Shown: positions 48,127 to 58,178, counted from the stretch's first letter. The stretch is 64,000 nt of DNA from Roseibium polysiphoniae (GCF_014842925.1 NZ_JACYXJ010000002.1:558001-622000); one strand, 5' to 3'. Notes: generated by a model from the sequence alone, not told the origin. Program-made: numbers and translations.

Positions 48127-49002
48127 ATGAAAAACGTGAGCTGGGATCTTTATCAGGACTTCATCGCAGTCGCCCGGAAGGGTGGTCTGAGCGCAGCTGC
48201 TGCTGCCACCGGCATGAGTGCCGCGACGCTTGGCCGACGAATGCTTGAACTCGAACAGGGTTTGGGCAGAGCCCTGTTTCGCCGCAGCCCCGGTGGCTAT
48301 GAGCTGACAGGAGATGGCAATGCGCTGCTTGATCACCTCAAGGATCTCGAAGCTGGCGCTCGAAAAGTCGATGCATGGCAGGGGATCTCAACTGGGAACG
48401 CCGTCGTCCGTATAGCCGCCGGTACCTGGATGGCCCATCTGCTTTCAGAGAACTTTCAGGCACTGAGAACCCTGAGAGATGATTTTCGGGTCGACCTTCG
48501 CATCGGCGAACAACGAGCGGGTCTGGCCTTTCGAGAGAATGATATCGGCATCAGGGCGTTTGCTCCCGACGAGACCAATCTCGCGTCGCGACGGGCAGGA
48601 TCTGTTGCCTATGCCGCCTATCGTGCAAGAAACAGCGCAGACACTACCCGGGACACCTGGCTTGCCATCGGCAAGGACGACGCTGTTTCGGCCTATCTAA
48701 AGTGGCCTCATGAAAATCAGCCTGACAAGGTGACCGTGACCGTCAATCAGCCGCGCAATCTCAAGGACCTCGCATTGGCAGGCGCGGGGATTGCAGTTCT
48801 CCCGTGTCTGGCCGGCGATCTGGAGCCGGGCCTGGAACGGGCGGGCCCGGAAATCACGGAGCTACGTCACCAGCAATGGATCGTGATGAACAATGACGAC
48901 CGGCATCGGTCGGAAATCCGGACGGTGGTCAGCCGTCTGGCCCGTCTGATTAAGCAGCATGCGGATCTTCTGGCTGGGGCAAGGCCGAGCCGTTCTGTCT
49001 GA
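48127..49002 (+). CDS. LysR-family transcriptional regulator
   Basis: A 291-residue LysR-type protein. The winged HTH lies at about residues 5-62 (LYQDFIAVARKGGLSAAAAA, ATLGRRMLELEQGLGRALF), with a somewhat divergent effector domain (LKDLALAGAGIAVLPCLAGD near 215-235). LysR regulators often control a divergent neighbour; here that is the 50-residue gene. Effector unknown. Confidence 0.85.
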   Translation: MKNVSWDLYQDFIAVARKGGLSAAAAATGMSAATLGRRMLELEQGLGRALFRRSPGGYELTGDGNALLDHLKDLEAGARKVDAWQGISTGNAVVRIAAGTWMAHLLSENFQALRTLRDDFRVDLRIGEQRAGLAFRENDIGIRAFAPDETNLASRRAGSVAYAAYRARNSADTTRDTWLAIGKDDAVSAYLKWPHENQPDKVTVTVNQPRNLKDLALAGAGIAVLPCLAGDLEPGLERAGPEITELRHQQWIVMNNDDRHRSEIRTVVSRLARLIKQHADLLAGARPSRSV

Positions 49003-49138
49003 GATCAGGTGATGTGCGTTGGAACCTGTTGATTTCTAGCGGTCAATCCGACTGGCTTTGATTTGCTTCAACGCTCTTTTAACCAACGGGGTCCATCCTC
49101 ATCGCAAGGCCAATTTGTGTATCTAGTAAGGTCAATCC

Positions 49139-49480
49139 GTGTCCGCGACCACACGCCAGCGTAAACAATCTGCACTTCGTCGTTTGATCATTCCAGTTGC
49201 CGCTTTGTCGGTGCTTGCCTACTTTGGCTTTCACGCGCTGAACGGGGAGTTGGGACTGGTCGGGCGCGCCCGTATCGAGCATCAGGTGCGAGACCTGCAG
49301 GCAGAGCTCGATACGCTTGTTTCAGAACGGCAACATTTGGTTGCTCGCGTCAGCCTGCTTCGGCCAGAAAGCCTGGACCCGGATATGGTCGATGAGCGTG
49401 CAAGGCTCAATCTCAACCTCGTTCATGAAAACGACCTGACAATTCTGAGGCCATCGGCGGCTCGAGCTCAAGTTAACTAG
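49139..49480 (+). CDS. ftsB: Septum formation initiator FtsB/DivIC family
   Basis: A 113-residue bitopic protein starting at GTG. It has a basic N-terminus, one transmembrane helix (LIIPVAALSVLAYFGFHAL, about residues 16-34), a coiled coil (VRDLQAELDTLVSERQHLVARV) and a C-terminal segment with PDMVDERARLNLNLVHENDL. FtsB bridges FtsL and FtsQ in the divisome. It lies just before pdhA, the usual alphaproteobacterial place, but without eno upstream. Confidence 0.85.
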   Translation: MSATTRQRKQSALRRLIIPVAALSVLAYFGFHALNGELGLVGRARIEHQVRDLQAELDTLVSERQHLVARVSLLRPESLDPDMVDERARLNLNLVHENDLTILRPSAARAQVN

Positions 49481-49653
49481 AAGATAGTTTATTTCAGCAT
49501 TTTAACCAGAAATAGGTTTATCCTTATTTTCTTACTGAAAACAGCCGATTATAGCTTACAACCATCCAATCTGCGCGAGCTTGGATTGACAAGTGTCGCA
49601 GGTTAATTTCCGCTTGGTTTCCATAAGGGAAACGTCAGCCTGAGATGAGGGAT
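49481..49653 (+). promoter_or_regulatory. Upstream region of the pdh operon with two dyads
   Basis: A 173-bp region between ftsB and pdhA, AT-rich in its first half. Dyads: ATCCAA (49564-49569) / TTGGAT (49581-49586), and GTTTCC-ATAAG-GGAAAC (49617-49633), the latter about 20 bp before the pdhA start. TTGACA at 49586-49591 has no good -10. These are candidate binding sites for a pdh regulator. Confidence 0.3.
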
Positions 49654-50706
49654 ATGGCCGCAGCGAAAAAGACAAATTCCGGTACAGGCGCACGAAGCGC
49701 CAGCCGGTCTCGTGGAGCCGCCAAGTCGGCCGCTCCAGCGATCATCGAGTTCGACAAGGATCAGGAGCTACACGCCTATCGCGAGATGCTTTTGATTCGC
49801 CGCTTTGAGGAGAAAGCCGGTCAGCTCTATGGAATGGGCCTCATCGGCGGGTTCTGCCACCTCTACATCGGTCAGGAGGCCGTCGTGGTGGGGATGCAGA
49901 TGGCCAAGGTTGATGGCGATCAGATGATCACCGGCTACCGCGATCATGGTCATATGCTTGCGATGGATCTTGACCCCAAGGGCGTCATGGCCGAATTGAC
50001 CGGTCGCCGGGGCGGCTTGTCGAAGGGCAAGGGCGGCTCCATGCATATGTTCTCCAAGGAGAAGCACTTCTACGGCGGTCACGGTATCGTCGGGGCGCAG
50101 GTCTCTCTTGGAACTGGGCTGGGTTTTGCGAACCAGTATCGCGAAAACGGCAATGTCGCCATGGCGTTCTTCGGCGACGGCGCCTCCAACCAGGGCCAGG
50201 TCTACGAGAGCTTCAACATGGCGCAGCTGTGGAAGCTCCCGGTAGTCTATGTGATCGAAAACAACAAGTACGGCATGGGCACGAGCGTCGAGCGCTCCTC
50301 CGCGACGACTGACCTTTCCCAGCGTGGCGCCTCGTTCGGCATCCCGGGCGAACAAGTCGACGGCATGGACGTGCGGGCGGTCATGGCTGCCTCTGAAAAG
50401 GCGCTTGAGCATTGCCGCAGTGGCAAGGGTCCGTACATTCTCGAGATGGTGACCTATCGCTATCGCGGCCATTCCATGTCTGATCCTGCCAAGTACCGCT
50501 CCAAGGACGAAGTCCAGAAGATGCGGACCGAGCATGATCCGATCGAACAGGTCCGTAAGCGGCTCATCGATGCAGGCTGGGCGTCGGAAGATGACCTCAA
50601 GTCCATCGACAAAGAGATTCGTGCAAGGGTTGCCGAAGCGGCCGAATTTGCACAGACCGATCCAGAGCCGGATGCCTCCGAGCTCTACACCGACATTCTG
50701 CTTTAA
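49654..50706 (+). CDS. pdhA: Pyruvate dehydrogenase E1 component, alpha subunit
   Basis: A 350-residue thiamine-diphosphate enzyme subunit. An Ala/Ser/Lys-rich leader (about 30 residues) precedes [28 protein letters not shown]. The TPP motif is [17 protein letters not shown]...ENN, and the phosphorylation-loop region is [19 protein letters not shown] 49654 with GAGG upstream is preferred over ATG 49645. It forms the E1 heterotetramer with PdhB and decarboxylates pyruvate. First gene of pdhA-pdhB-pdhC-lpd. Confidence 0.96.
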   Translation: MAAAKKTNSGTGARSASRSRGAAKSAAPAIIEFDKDQELHAYREMLLIRRFEEKAGQLYGMGLIGGFCHLYIGQEAVVVGMQMAKVDGDQMITGYRDHGHMLAMDLDPKGVMAELTGRRGGLSKGKGGSMHMFSKEKHFYGGHGIVGAQVSLGTGLGFANQYRENGNVAMAFFGDGASNQGQVYESFNMAQLWKLPVVYVIENNKYGMGTSVERSSATTDLSQRGASFGIPGEQVDGMDVRAVMAASEKALEHCRSGKGPYILEMVTYRYRGHSMSDPAKYRSKDEVQKMRTEHDPIEQVRKRLIDAGWASEDDLKSIDKEIRARVAEAAEFAQTDPEPDASELYTDILL

Positions 50707-50720
50707 GGCGGGGGGAAACC

Positions 50721-52100
50721 ATGCCGATTGATATCCTGATGCCGGCGCTGTCGCCGACGATGGAAGAAGGTAAGCTCGCCAAGTGGCTCAAGGCCGAGGG
50801 CGATACCGTCTCCGCAGGCGATGTGATTGCCGAAATCGAGACCGACAAAGCGACCATGGAGGTGGAAGCTGTGGACGAAGGCACGATCGGGAAGATCCTG
50901 GTCGCCGAAGGCACGGACGCTGTCAAGGTCAACGAGAAGATCGCCATTCTTCTGGGGGAAGGCGAAGATGCCAGCGCGCTCGACGCAGCCGCTAGTGCAC
51001 CAGCCGCTGCCGCACCGGCGCCTGCAGCCGAAGCACCTGCTGCTGCCGCGCCGGTTCCTGCAGCTCCGGTCGAAAGCAAGCCTGCCGATGATCCGGAAAT
51101 TCCGGCCGGTACAGCCATGAAGTCGTCAACTGTGCGCGAAGCGCTCCGCGATGCCATGGCCGAGGAAATGCGCAATGACGGCGATGTCTTCGTCATGGGC
51201 GAGGAAGTTGCTGAATACCAGGGCGCCTACAAGATCACGCAGGGCCTGCTTGCCGAGTTCGGCGAGAAGCGCGTGATCGACACACCAATCACGGAGCACG
51301 GTTTTGCCGGTCTCGGTGTCGGTGCTGCCATGGCCGGTCTGAAGCCGATTGTCGAGTTCATGACGTTCAACTTCGCCATGCAGGCGATCGACCAGATCAT
51401 CAACTCCGCGGCAAAGACGCTTTACATGTCTGGTGGCCAGATGGGAGCGCCGATAGTGTTCCGCGGTCCCAACGGCGCAGCTGCACGCGTTGGCGCGCAG
51501 CACAGCCAGGACTATGCGGCTTGGTACGCTCATGTGCCGGGTCTCAAGGTCGTTCAGCCTTATTCGGCAGCTGACGCAAAAGGTCTGCTCAAGGCCGCCA
51601 TCCGCGATCCGAACCCGGTGATCTTCCTAGAGAACGAGATTCTCTACGGACAGTCTTTCGAGATCCCGGACATGGACGATTTCGTCACGCCGATCGGCAA
51701 GGCGAAGATCGAACGCGAAGGCACAGATGTCACGATCGTGTCCTGGAGCATTGGTATGACCTATGCGCTCAAGGCGGCTGACGAGCTGGCCGGCATGGGT
51801 ATCTCTGCCGAGGTGATCAACCTTCGGACCATCCGTCCGCTCGATATCGACACGATCCTGGCTTCTGTCCGCAAGACGGGCCGCATCGTAACGGTCGAAG
51901 AAGCCTATCCGATGTGTTCGGTGTCTTCCGAAATCGCATTCCAGGTTCAGGAAAAGGCTTTCGATTACCTCGATGCCCCGATCCTGCGCGTCACGGGCAA
52001 GGATGTACCCATGCCTTACGCAGCGAACCTTGAGAAGTTGGCGCTGCCAAATGTTGGCGAAGTCATCGATGCGGTCAAGGCCGTCACCTACACGGCTTAA
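50721..52100 (+). CDS. pdhB: Pyruvate dehydrogenase E1 beta subunit with N-terminal lipoyl domain
   Basis: 459 residues. Residues 1-80 form a biotinyl/lipoyl domain ([16 protein letters not shown], lipoyl Lys in [17 protein letters not shown]), then a Pro/Ala linker (about 90-135), then the E1-beta transketolase-like domain ([49 protein letters not shown]). A lipoyl domain on E1-beta is a known alphaproteobacterial arrangement. Its lipoyl-coding DNA is strikingly similar to that of pdhC just downstream. Confidence 0.96.
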   Translation: MPIDILMPALSPTMEEGKLAKWLKAEGDTVSAGDVIAEIETDKATMEVEAVDEGTIGKILVAEGTDAVKVNEKIAILLGEGEDASALDAAASAPAAAAPAPAAEAPAAAAPVPAAPVESKPADDPEIPAGTAMKSSTVREALRDAMAEEMRNDGDVFVMGEEVAEYQGAYKITQGLLAEFGEKRVIDTPITEHGFAGLGVGAAMAGLKPIVEFMTFNFAMQAIDQIINSAAKTLYMSGGQMGAPIVFRGPNGAAARVGAQHSQDYAAWYAHVPGLKVVQPYSAADAKGLLKAAIRDPNPVIFLENEILYGQSFEIPDMDDFVTPIGKAKIEREGTDVTIVSWSIGMTYALKAADELAGMGISAEVINLRTIRPLDIDTILASVRKTGRIVTVEEAYPMCSVSSEIAFQVQEKAFDYLDAPILRVTGKDVPMPYAANLEKLALPNVGEVIDAVKAVTYTA

Positions 52101-52115
52101 GGCGAGGGAACGGAC

Positions 52116-53435
52116 ATGCCTATCAATATAACGATGCCGGCTCTTTCCCCGACCATGGAAGAGGGCAACCTGGCCAAATGGCTGGTGAAGGAAGGCGACA
52201 CGGTTTCTGCTGGCGATGTGATTGCCGAAATCGAGACCGACAAGGCGACCATGGAAGTGGAAGCTGTTGACGAGGGCAAGGTCGGCAAGATCGTGGTGCC
52301 GGAAGGCACCAACGGCGTGAAGGTCAACGAGCTCATCGCCGTGCTTCTTGAAGATGGTGAAGATGCAAGTGCGATCGGATCGGCACCTGCTGCACCGGAG
52401 GCTGCGCCCGCACCGGCAACTGAAGCTCCTGCTGCAGCCGCGCCGGCGCCTGCTGCACCGGCTGGTCCTGCACCAAAGGCTGCAGACGGCAACCGGATCT
52501 TTTCCTCGCCGCTTGCACGCCGACTTGCCCAGCAGGGTGGTCTTGAGCTCACTGCGATTTCCGGTTCCGGCCCTCACGGCCGGATCGTCAAGCGCGACGT
52601 TGAAGCTGTAATCGCCTCGGGCACTGGCAAGTCTGCTGCGGCACCAGCTGCAGATGCACCGAAAGCTGCAGCAGCACCGGCACTGCCGAGCGGACCGTCC
52701 AGCGATCAGGTTTTGAAGCTGTTCGAAGACGGCTCCTACGAGCTGGTTCCGCACGATGGCATGCGCAAGACGATTGCCAAGCGCCTGCAGGAGTCCAAGC
52801 AGACCATTCCGCATTTCTACGTCTCGGTAGACTGCGAACTGGATGCGCTGCTGGCTCTTCGTGCCCAGCTCAACGGCGCAGCGCCGAAAGACGGCGATGG
52901 AAAGCCGGTCTACAAGCTCTCCGTCAACGACATGACCATCAAGGCGCTGGCTCTGGCGCTGCGCGATGTTCCGGATGCGAATGTGTCCTGGACAGACGAA
53001 AACATGGTCAAGCACAAGCACGCTGACGTCGGCGTTGCCGTATCAATTCCAGGCGGTCTGATCACTCCGATCATCCGCAGCGCGGAATTGAAGCCTCTCT
53101 CGGTCATCTCGAATGAGATGAAGGACATGGGCGCACGTGCAAAGGCCAAGAAGCTGAGGCCGGAAGAGTACCAGGGCGGGACCACCGCCGTGTCCAACAT
53201 GGGCATGATGGGCGTGAAGGACTTCTCAGCTGTCGTCAATCCTCCGCACGCAACAATTCTTGCGGTCGGGGCCGGTGAAAAGCGGCCAGTGGTCAAGGAT
53301 GATGCCCTGGCCATTGCAACGGTGATGACCGTGACATTGTCGACGGATCACCGCTGCGTCGACGGCGCGCTTGGTGCGGAACTTCTGGCGGCCTTCAAGG
53401 GCTACATCCAGAACCCGATGAGCATGCTCGTCTAA
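52116..53435 (+). CDS. pdhC: Dihydrolipoamide acetyltransferase (E2)
   Basis: 439 residues. One N-terminal lipoyl domain ([17 protein letters not shown]), a long Ala/Pro linker, a peripheral-subunit-binding domain (FSSPLARRLAQQGGLELTAI, GSGPHGRIVKRDVE), a second linker, and the catalytic domain with GGTTAVSNMGMMGVKDFSAV and the active-site TDHRCVDGALGAE (His-Asp). It transfers acetyl to CoA and forms the core of the complex. Confidence 0.96.
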   Translation: MPINITMPALSPTMEEGNLAKWLVKEGDTVSAGDVIAEIETDKATMEVEAVDEGKVGKIVVPEGTNGVKVNELIAVLLEDGEDASAIGSAPAAPEAAPAPATEAPAAAAPAPAAPAGPAPKAADGNRIFSSPLARRLAQQGGLELTAISGSGPHGRIVKRDVEAVIASGTGKSAAAPAADAPKAAAAPALPSGPSSDQVLKLFEDGSYELVPHDGMRKTIAKRLQESKQTIPHFYVSVDCELDALLALRAQLNGAAPKDGDGKPVYKLSVNDMTIKALALALRDVPDANVSWTDENMVKHKHADVGVAVSIPGGLITPIIRSAELKPLSVISNEMKDMGARAKAKKLRPEEYQGGTTAVSNMGMMGVKDFSAVVNPPHATILAVGAGEKRPVVKDDALAIATVMTVTLSTDHRCVDGALGAELLAAFKGYIQNPMSMLV

Positions 53436-53504
53436 GAGTGGAATGAGCTGGCGCGGGCCTTGGCTGCCCGCGCCGCGGTTCTCCTGAAATTCAAGGAATT
53501 TACG

Positions 53505-54953
53505 ATGGCTGGCACTTCCTATGACGTCATCATTGTCGGGTCCGGACCGGGCGGCTATGTGACCGCGATCCGCGCAGCTCAGTTGGGTCTCAAGACCGCA
53601 ATCGTCGAGCGCGAACATCTGGGTGGCATCTGTCTGAACTGGGGCTGCATCCCGACCAAGGCGCTTTTGCGGTCTGCCGAAATTCTCGATCACGCCAATC
53701 ATGCCAAGAGCTATGGCCTGACGCTAGAAGGCAAGATGACCGCCGATGTCAAAGACGTCGTGGCGCGGTCCCGGGGTGTATCCGGTCGTCTCAATGGCGG
53801 CGTCGGCTTCTTGATGAAGAAGAACAAGGTCGATGTGATCTGGGGTGAGGCGAAGCTCACCAAGCCGGGCGAGATCGTCGTCGGCAAGTCTTCCAAACCG
53901 GCCGTGCAGCCGCAGCACCCGGTGCCCAAGGGCGTGCTGGGCGAGGGGACTTACTCCGCCAAGCACATCATCGTTGCAACAGGTGCGCGTCCGCGTGCGC
54001 TGCCGGGCATAGAGCCGGATGGCAAGCTGATCTGGACCTATTTCGAGGCGATGAAGCCTGATGTGATGCCGAAGTCCATGGTCGTGATGGGATCGGGTGC
54101 GATCGGCATTGAGTTCGCGTCGTTCTACGTCTCCATGGGCGTCGATGTGACAGTGGTTGAGCTTATGTCACAGGTCATGCCGGTCGAAGACGAGGAAATC
54201 TCCAAGATAGCCCGCAAGGCGCTTGAAAAGCGCGGCATGAAGATCATCACGGAAGCCAAGGTTTCCAAGGTCGACAAGGCTGCGAACTCGATCACGGCGC
54301 ATGTTGAGACCAAGGATGGCAAGGTTCAGCAGATCACCGCGGATCGCCTGATTTCGGCTGTTGGCGTACAGGGCAATATCGAGAACCTTGGTCTCGAAGC
54401 TCTTGGTGTCAAAACCGATCGCGGCTGTGTGGTTATCGACGGCTACGGAAAGACCAACGTGCCGGGCCTCTACGCCATTGGCGACGTTGCCGGTCCGCCG
54501 ATGCTGGCGCACAAGGCAGAGCACGAAGGTGTGGTCTGCATCGAAAAGATTGCGGGATTGCCGAATGTCCATGCCATGGACAAGAGCAAGATCCCGGGCT
54601 GCACCTACTGTAATCCCCAGGTCGCGTCCGTCGGGCTTACGGAAGCCAAGGCAAAGGCCGAAGGCCGCGACATTCGCGTTGGTCGCTATTCGTTCAATGC
54701 CAACGGCAAGGCCATTGCGCTCGGTGAAGACAACGGCATGATCAAGACCATCTTCGACAAGAAGACGGGTGAGCTGATCGGCGCGCACATGGTGGGCGCA
54801 GAGGTCACCGAGTTGATCCAGGGCTTTGTTGTCGCCATGAACCTGGAGACGACCGAAGAAGAACTGATGCACACGATCTTCCCGCATCCGACCCTGTCGG
54901 AAATGATGAAGGAAAGCGTGCTCGATGCCTATGGCAAGGTTTTGAACGCCTGA
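53505..54953 (+). CDS. lpd: Dihydrolipoyl dehydrogenase (E3)
   Basis: A 482-residue FAD disulfide reductase: GSGPGGYVTAIRAAQLG (FAD), GGICLNWGCIPTKALL (redox Cys pair), GSGAIGIEFASFYVSMGVDV (NAD), TNVPGLYAIGDVAG, and a C-terminal HPTLSE with the catalytic His-Glu partner. The linker around residues 133-146 (SSKPAVQPQHPVPKG) is longer than in many E3s. ATG 53505 has AAGGA upstream; the 15-codon longer frame is rejected. It reoxidises the lipoyl arms of the pdh complex. Confidence 0.96.
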   Translation: MAGTSYDVIIVGSGPGGYVTAIRAAQLGLKTAIVEREHLGGICLNWGCIPTKALLRSAEILDHANHAKSYGLTLEGKMTADVKDVVARSRGVSGRLNGGVGFLMKKNKVDVIWGEAKLTKPGEIVVGKSSKPAVQPQHPVPKGVLGEGTYSAKHIIVATGARPRALPGIEPDGKLIWTYFEAMKPDVMPKSMVVMGSGAIGIEFASFYVSMGVDVTVVELMSQVMPVEDEEISKIARKALEKRGMKIITEAKVSKVDKAANSITAHVETKDGKVQQITADRLISAVGVQGNIENLGLEALGVKTDRGCVVIDGYGKTNVPGLYAIGDVAGPPMLAHKAEHEGVVCIEKIAGLPNVHAMDKSKIPGCTYCNPQVASVGLTEAKAKAEGRDIRVGRYSFNANGKAIALGEDNGMIKTIFDKKTGELIGAHMVGAEVTELIQGFVVAMNLETTEEELMHTIFPHPTLSEMMKESVLDAYGKVLNA

Positions 54954-54966
54954 CGCAGGCAGAACT

Positions 54967-54992
54967 CGGTGGCCGGTCTCGGCCACCGTTTC
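54967..54992 (+). terminator. Hairpin terminator after lpd
   Basis: A 9-bp perfect stem CGGTGGCCG (54967-54975) / CGGCCACCG (54980-54988) with loop GTCT and a short TTTC tail, 13 bp after the lpd stop. Confidence 0.65.
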
Positions 54993-55066
54993 ACCTATGC
55001 GGAGGCCGCGCAGATTGCCGGAATTCAGGACTACCGATTTCAGTTGATTGCGGAGGGAATGCTGTA

Positions 55067-55315
55067 ATGGACATCAAGAATATTCTGGTCTGGTGTGTGA
55101 TCGGCCTCGTGGCGGGTTGGCTTGCAAGCGTCTTCGTCGGTGGCGGCGGTTTGGTGCGCTACCTTCTGACCGGTTTGATCGGCGCATTCGTCGGCGGCTT
55201 CCTGGTCAATGTGACGGGCATCAACATCAATCTGGGCAATCCGTGGGTGAACCAGATCGTGGTCGCCGCCATTGGCGCGATTGTCGTGGTGGTCGTCGCG
55301 CGCATTCTTGCCTGA
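55067..55315 (+). CDS. GlsB/YeaQ/YmgE-family membrane protein, copy 1
   Basis: An 82-residue protein with about three transmembrane helices and Gly-rich turns (VIGLVAGWLASVFVGGGGLV, TGLIGAFVGGFLV), the transglycosylase-associated/GlsB pattern. Members are linked to general stress responses; the biochemical role is unknown. A related 79-residue gene follows 49 bp later. Confidence 0.85.
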   Translation: MDIKNILVWCVIGLVAGWLASVFVGGGGLVRYLLTGLIGAFVGGFLVNVTGININLGNPWVNQIVVAAIGAIVVVVVARILA

Positions 55316-55364
55316 CCTGGACTGGCAGGTGGCTGCAGCGCCATCGGAAATCTGAGTTGATCGT

Positions 55365-55604
55365 ATGAGCTTCATTTTCTGGATCATCATTGGCCTGATT
55401 GCCGGGGCCGTTGCCCACCGGGTTCTGAACAGCCGCGGTGGGTTCTTCGGCAGCCTGGTGGTCGGCCTGCTCGGCGCTTTGGTTGGCGGCGAGCTGGCTC
55501 ATATCTTTCGGCTGAATGTGACCGGCGGGCTGCTGGATCAGTTGGTGGTCTCGACCCTTGGCGCGATCTTGTTCCTTTACCTCTGGAAAAAGGTCTTCAG
55601 CTAG
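55365..55604 (+). CDS. GlsB/YeaQ/YmgE-family membrane protein, copy 2
   Basis: A 79-residue membrane protein: IIIGLIAGAVAHRVL, GGFFGSLVVGLLGALVGGEL, and a last helix TLGAILFLYLWKKVF. It is the same family as the preceding gene but clearly diverged, so the duplication is old. It probably shares the transcript with copy 1. Confidence 0.85.
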   Translation: MSFIFWIIIGLIAGAVAHRVLNSRGGFFGSLVVGLLGALVGGELAHIFRLNVTGGLLDQLVVSTLGAILFLYLWKKVFS

Positions 55605-55643
55605 CTCCTGGCCGATGTGCCGGGACAAGAAGAACGGAACGCG

Positions 55644-56078
55644 ATGTCATCGGACGCTCAGCTCGAAGCTTTTGCCGTGCACAGCACGGACAAGCTCCGC
55701 TATTGCGACAGCGACCCTCAGGGCCATGTCAACAACGCCGTCTTCTCGACGTTTCTCGAAACCGGCCGTGTCGATATTCTCTACCGCGGCGAGGGACGGA
55801 TTGTTGATGACGGCTGTGCCTTTGTCATCGCGCGCCTGGAGATGGATTTTCGTGCGGAACTGAAATGGCCAGGCACAGTCGAGATCGGAACCCGTATCCA
55901 GAAGATCGGGCGAACCTCGATTACCCTGGAGCAGGCGGTCTTCCAGAATGGCGTGCTTGCGGCCTCGGCGCTTTCCGTCGTTGTTCAGATGAACCAGATG
56001 GAAAGAACTCCGCAGCCATTGTCCGAGATGGCGCGGGAGCGACTCGGCCGCCTGCAGAGCCTGCCCGCCGGTGCATAG
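55644..56078 (+). CDS. Acyl-CoA thioesterase, 4HBT hotdog family
   Basis: A 144-residue hotdog-fold protein. RYCDSDPQGHVNNAVFSTFLETGR carries the 4-hydroxybenzoyl-CoA-thioesterase-type active site (Asp-x-x-GHVNN), with later strands including ARLEMDFRAELKWPGTVEI. It should hydrolyse an acyl-CoA thioester in the cytoplasm; the substrate is unknown. ATG 55644 is chosen over GTG 55617. Confidence 0.85.
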   Translation: MSSDAQLEAFAVHSTDKLRYCDSDPQGHVNNAVFSTFLETGRVDILYRGEGRIVDDGCAFVIARLEMDFRAELKWPGTVEIGTRIQKIGRTSITLEQAVFQNGVLAASALSVVVQMNQMERTPQPLSEMARERLGRLQSLPAGA

Positions 56079-56132
56079 CCGTCATGCGAAAGAAGGCTTG
56101 ACCTTTTTCAACAAGAGCGACACTTAGATCTC

Positions 56133-57107
56133 ATGGTTACGATCGTAGACACCCTGTCGAAAGACGCTGATACGCGTGAGGCCCGCCCCCGGCATCCGGA
56201 GAAGGCCCATCGGCCTGACAATCCGGTTCAGCGGAAACCGAAGTGGATTCGCGTCAAGGCTCCGACTTCGCCGGTCTACCGCGAAACGCAGGACCTGGTT
56301 CGCAAGAATGGTCTGGTGACGGTCTGCGAAGAAGCCGGGTGTCCGAATATCGGCGAGTGCTGGTCGAAGAAACACGCCAGTTTCATGATCCTGGGTGATA
56401 CCTGCACACGCGCCTGTGCCTTCTGCAACGTGCGGACCGGCATGCCGGGTGCCGTCGACCCCAAGGAGCCTGCGTCAATCGGCGATGCGGTTGCGCGCAT
56501 GGGGCTTGAGCATGTGGTGATCACCTCGGTCGACCGTGACGACCTGGACGATGGTGGTGCCGGGCATTTTGCCGATGTCATCAAGGCCATTCGCGTCCAG
56601 TCGCCAAAGACGACGGTTGAAGTGCTGACGCCAGACTTTCTTCGCAAGGATGGTGCGATCGAGACCGTCGTTGAAGCAAGACCGGATGTCTTCAACCACA
56701 ATATGGAGACGGTGCCGTCGAAGTATCTGAAGGTCCGTCCTGGCGCACGCTACTTCCATTCCATTCGCCTTTTACAAAAGGTCAAGGAACTGGATCCTGC
56801 AATGTTCACCAAGTCCGGGATCATGGTTGGGCTCGGAGAAGAACGGAACGAAGTGCTGCAGCTGATGGATGATCTGCGGGTCGCTGATGTGGATTTCCTG
56901 ACTGTTGGCCAATACCTCCAGCCGTCGAAGAAACACCATCCGGTCTTGTCCTTCGTGACGCCAGAGGAATTCAAGGGCTATGAGAGAATTGCATATGCCA
57001 AGGGTTTCCTGAAGGTTTCAGCCAGCCCGCTGACGCGGTCCTCCCACCATGCCGGCGAGGATTTTGCCGATCTCAAGGCCGCTCGTGTGGCAAAACTTGG
57101 CCATTGA
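56133..57107 (+). CDS. lipA: Lipoyl synthase LipA
   Basis: A 324-residue radical-SAM enzyme that inserts two sulfurs into octanoyl-protein. The auxiliary-cluster cysteines are in [12 protein letters not shown] and the SAM-cluster cysteines in [10 protein letters not shown]. The C-terminal [10 protein letters not shown] supplies the Ser ligand to the auxiliary cluster. It matures the lipoyl domains of PdhB and PdhC encoded upstream. Confidence 0.97.
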   Translation: MVTIVDTLSKDADTREARPRHPEKAHRPDNPVQRKPKWIRVKAPTSPVYRETQDLVRKNGLVTVCEEAGCPNIGECWSKKHASFMILGDTCTRACAFCNVRTGMPGAVDPKEPASIGDAVARMGLEHVVITSVDRDDLDDGGAGHFADVIKAIRVQSPKTTVEVLTPDFLRKDGAIETVVEARPDVFNHNMETVPSKYLKVRPGARYFHSIRLLQKVKELDPAMFTKSGIMVGLGEERNEVLQLMDDLRVADVDFLTVGQYLQPSKKHHPVLSFVTPEEFKGYERIAYAKGFLKVSASPLTRSSHHAGEDFADLKAARVAKLGH

Positions 57108-57125
57108 CGCCCGGTAGCGCGAGAC

Positions 57126-57578
57126 ATGCCTAGTTTTTCTTCAACCCATCGGGTCAGTCATTCAGCGCGGGACATGTTCGCACTGGTGGCTGATGTCGAG
57201 AAGTACCCCCAATTCGTTCCGCTCTGCCAAGCTCTCCAAGTGCGTGGGCGCAAGGATCTGGGTGAGGGCAGGGAAGTGCTCGTGGCGGACATGACCGTCG
57301 CCTACAAGGTCTTCAAGGAGACCTTTACCAGCCGCGTCGAGATGCTTCCGGAAGAGAACACAATCCTGGTTCAATATCTGGATGGTCCCTTCCAGCACCT
57401 GGAAAACCGCTGGACATTCACCGACGCGGGCGACGGCTCGTGCGATGTCGGGTTCTTTATCGACTATGAATTCAAGAGCCGCACGCTTGGGTCGCTTATG
57501 GGCGCGATGTTTGATCGTGCGTTCAGGAAGTTCTCGACTGCGTTCGAAGAGCGTGCGGATGCCGTCTACGGCGTCTGA
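57126..57578 (+). CDS. Coenzyme Q-binding protein Coq10/RatA-type START protein
   Basis: A 150-residue polyketide-cyclase/START-fold protein: FSSTHRVSHSARDMFALVADVEKYPQFVPLC at the start and VGFFIDYEFKSRTLGSLMGAMFDRA near the end. Homologues bind ubiquinone and support respiration (Coq10), or are annotated RatA. It follows lipA by 18 bp, the usual alphaproteobacterial order. Convergent with the secreted-protein gene at 57599. Confidence 0.88.
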   Translation: MPSFSSTHRVSHSARDMFALVADVEKYPQFVPLCQALQVRGRKDLGEGREVLVADMTVAYKVFKETFTSRVEMLPEENTILVQYLDGPFQHLENRWTFTDAGDGSCDVGFFIDYEFKSRTLGSLMGAMFDRAFRKFSTAFEERADAVYGV

Positions 57579-57598
57579 TCGTCAGCGGCGGATAGACC

Positions 57599-58036
57599 TC
57601 ACTTACGTTGCTTGAAGGCTTCGCTGAGCACGTTCATGCGGCTCTTTTTCTGATCGAGTTGGCCATTGCTGTTGCGAAAGCGTCGGACTTCAGCTTCCTT
57701 CATTCCGAGATCTTCGAGACGCACCTGCTCATCCGGGTCAGCGCAAATCAGCTTGCGGTCGCCATTCAGGTTCATCTCGATGAAAAGGTGTCGCCCGGCC
57801 TTCGCCTCGTTCTCGGTCCAGAGGACGGTCGATTTCCGCACCCAGAAGATTGTGTTGCAGTAAATTGCCCGGACATAGCCGGTCTTTGGCTCGGTCATCA
57901 CCTGATGGTAGCCGAAGAAGGTTCCGGAAGGCTGCTGGGAGCGAATGTAGTAGTCACCCGCGGAGACAGGCATCTGGGCCTGAACAGGACTGGACAGGCT
58001 TACTGCGGCAAATAATAGTGCGAGTTCTTTTTTCAT
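57599..58036 (-). CDS. Secreted two-cysteine protein of unknown family, paralogue 1
   Basis: 145 residues with a Sec signal peptide (MKKELALLFAAVSLSSPVQA, cleavage about residue 20). The mature part has GDYYIRSQQPSGTFFGYHQV, IYCNTIFWVRKSTVLWTE, KLICADPDEQVRLEDLG and a Lys/Arg-rich C-terminus. Two cysteines (in the YC and IC contexts) match those of the next two genes and may form a disulfide. It is the most diverged of three tandem paralogues. I do not recognise the family; periplasmic or extracellular location is predicted. Confidence 0.65.
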   Translation of the reverse strand: MKKELALLFAAVSLSSPVQAQMPVSAGDYYIRSQQPSGTFFGYHQVMTEPKTGYVRAIYCNTIFWVRKSTVLWTENEAKAGRHLFIEMNLNGDRKLICADPDEQVRLEDLGMKEAEVRRFRNSNGQLDQKKSRMNVLSEAFKQRK

Positions 58037-58178
58037 GGCACTCGTCTCTGTATAGACCGCAGGCGGGATAGCCTTTGGAACGGACGACCATTCAACTCCC
58101 TCAGGGTGGCGTGAACCTTGTCTCGACTACCCACGTCACCCGCTATATGCCCCTCACTTGCGCAGCGCCCTCATCCAC

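Noticed and set aside
51627..53021. 464-codon minus-strand frame opposite pdhB/pdhC
   Set aside because: The translation is low-complexity Arg/Cys/Ser-rich in the linker regions, and the plus-strand genes are certain.
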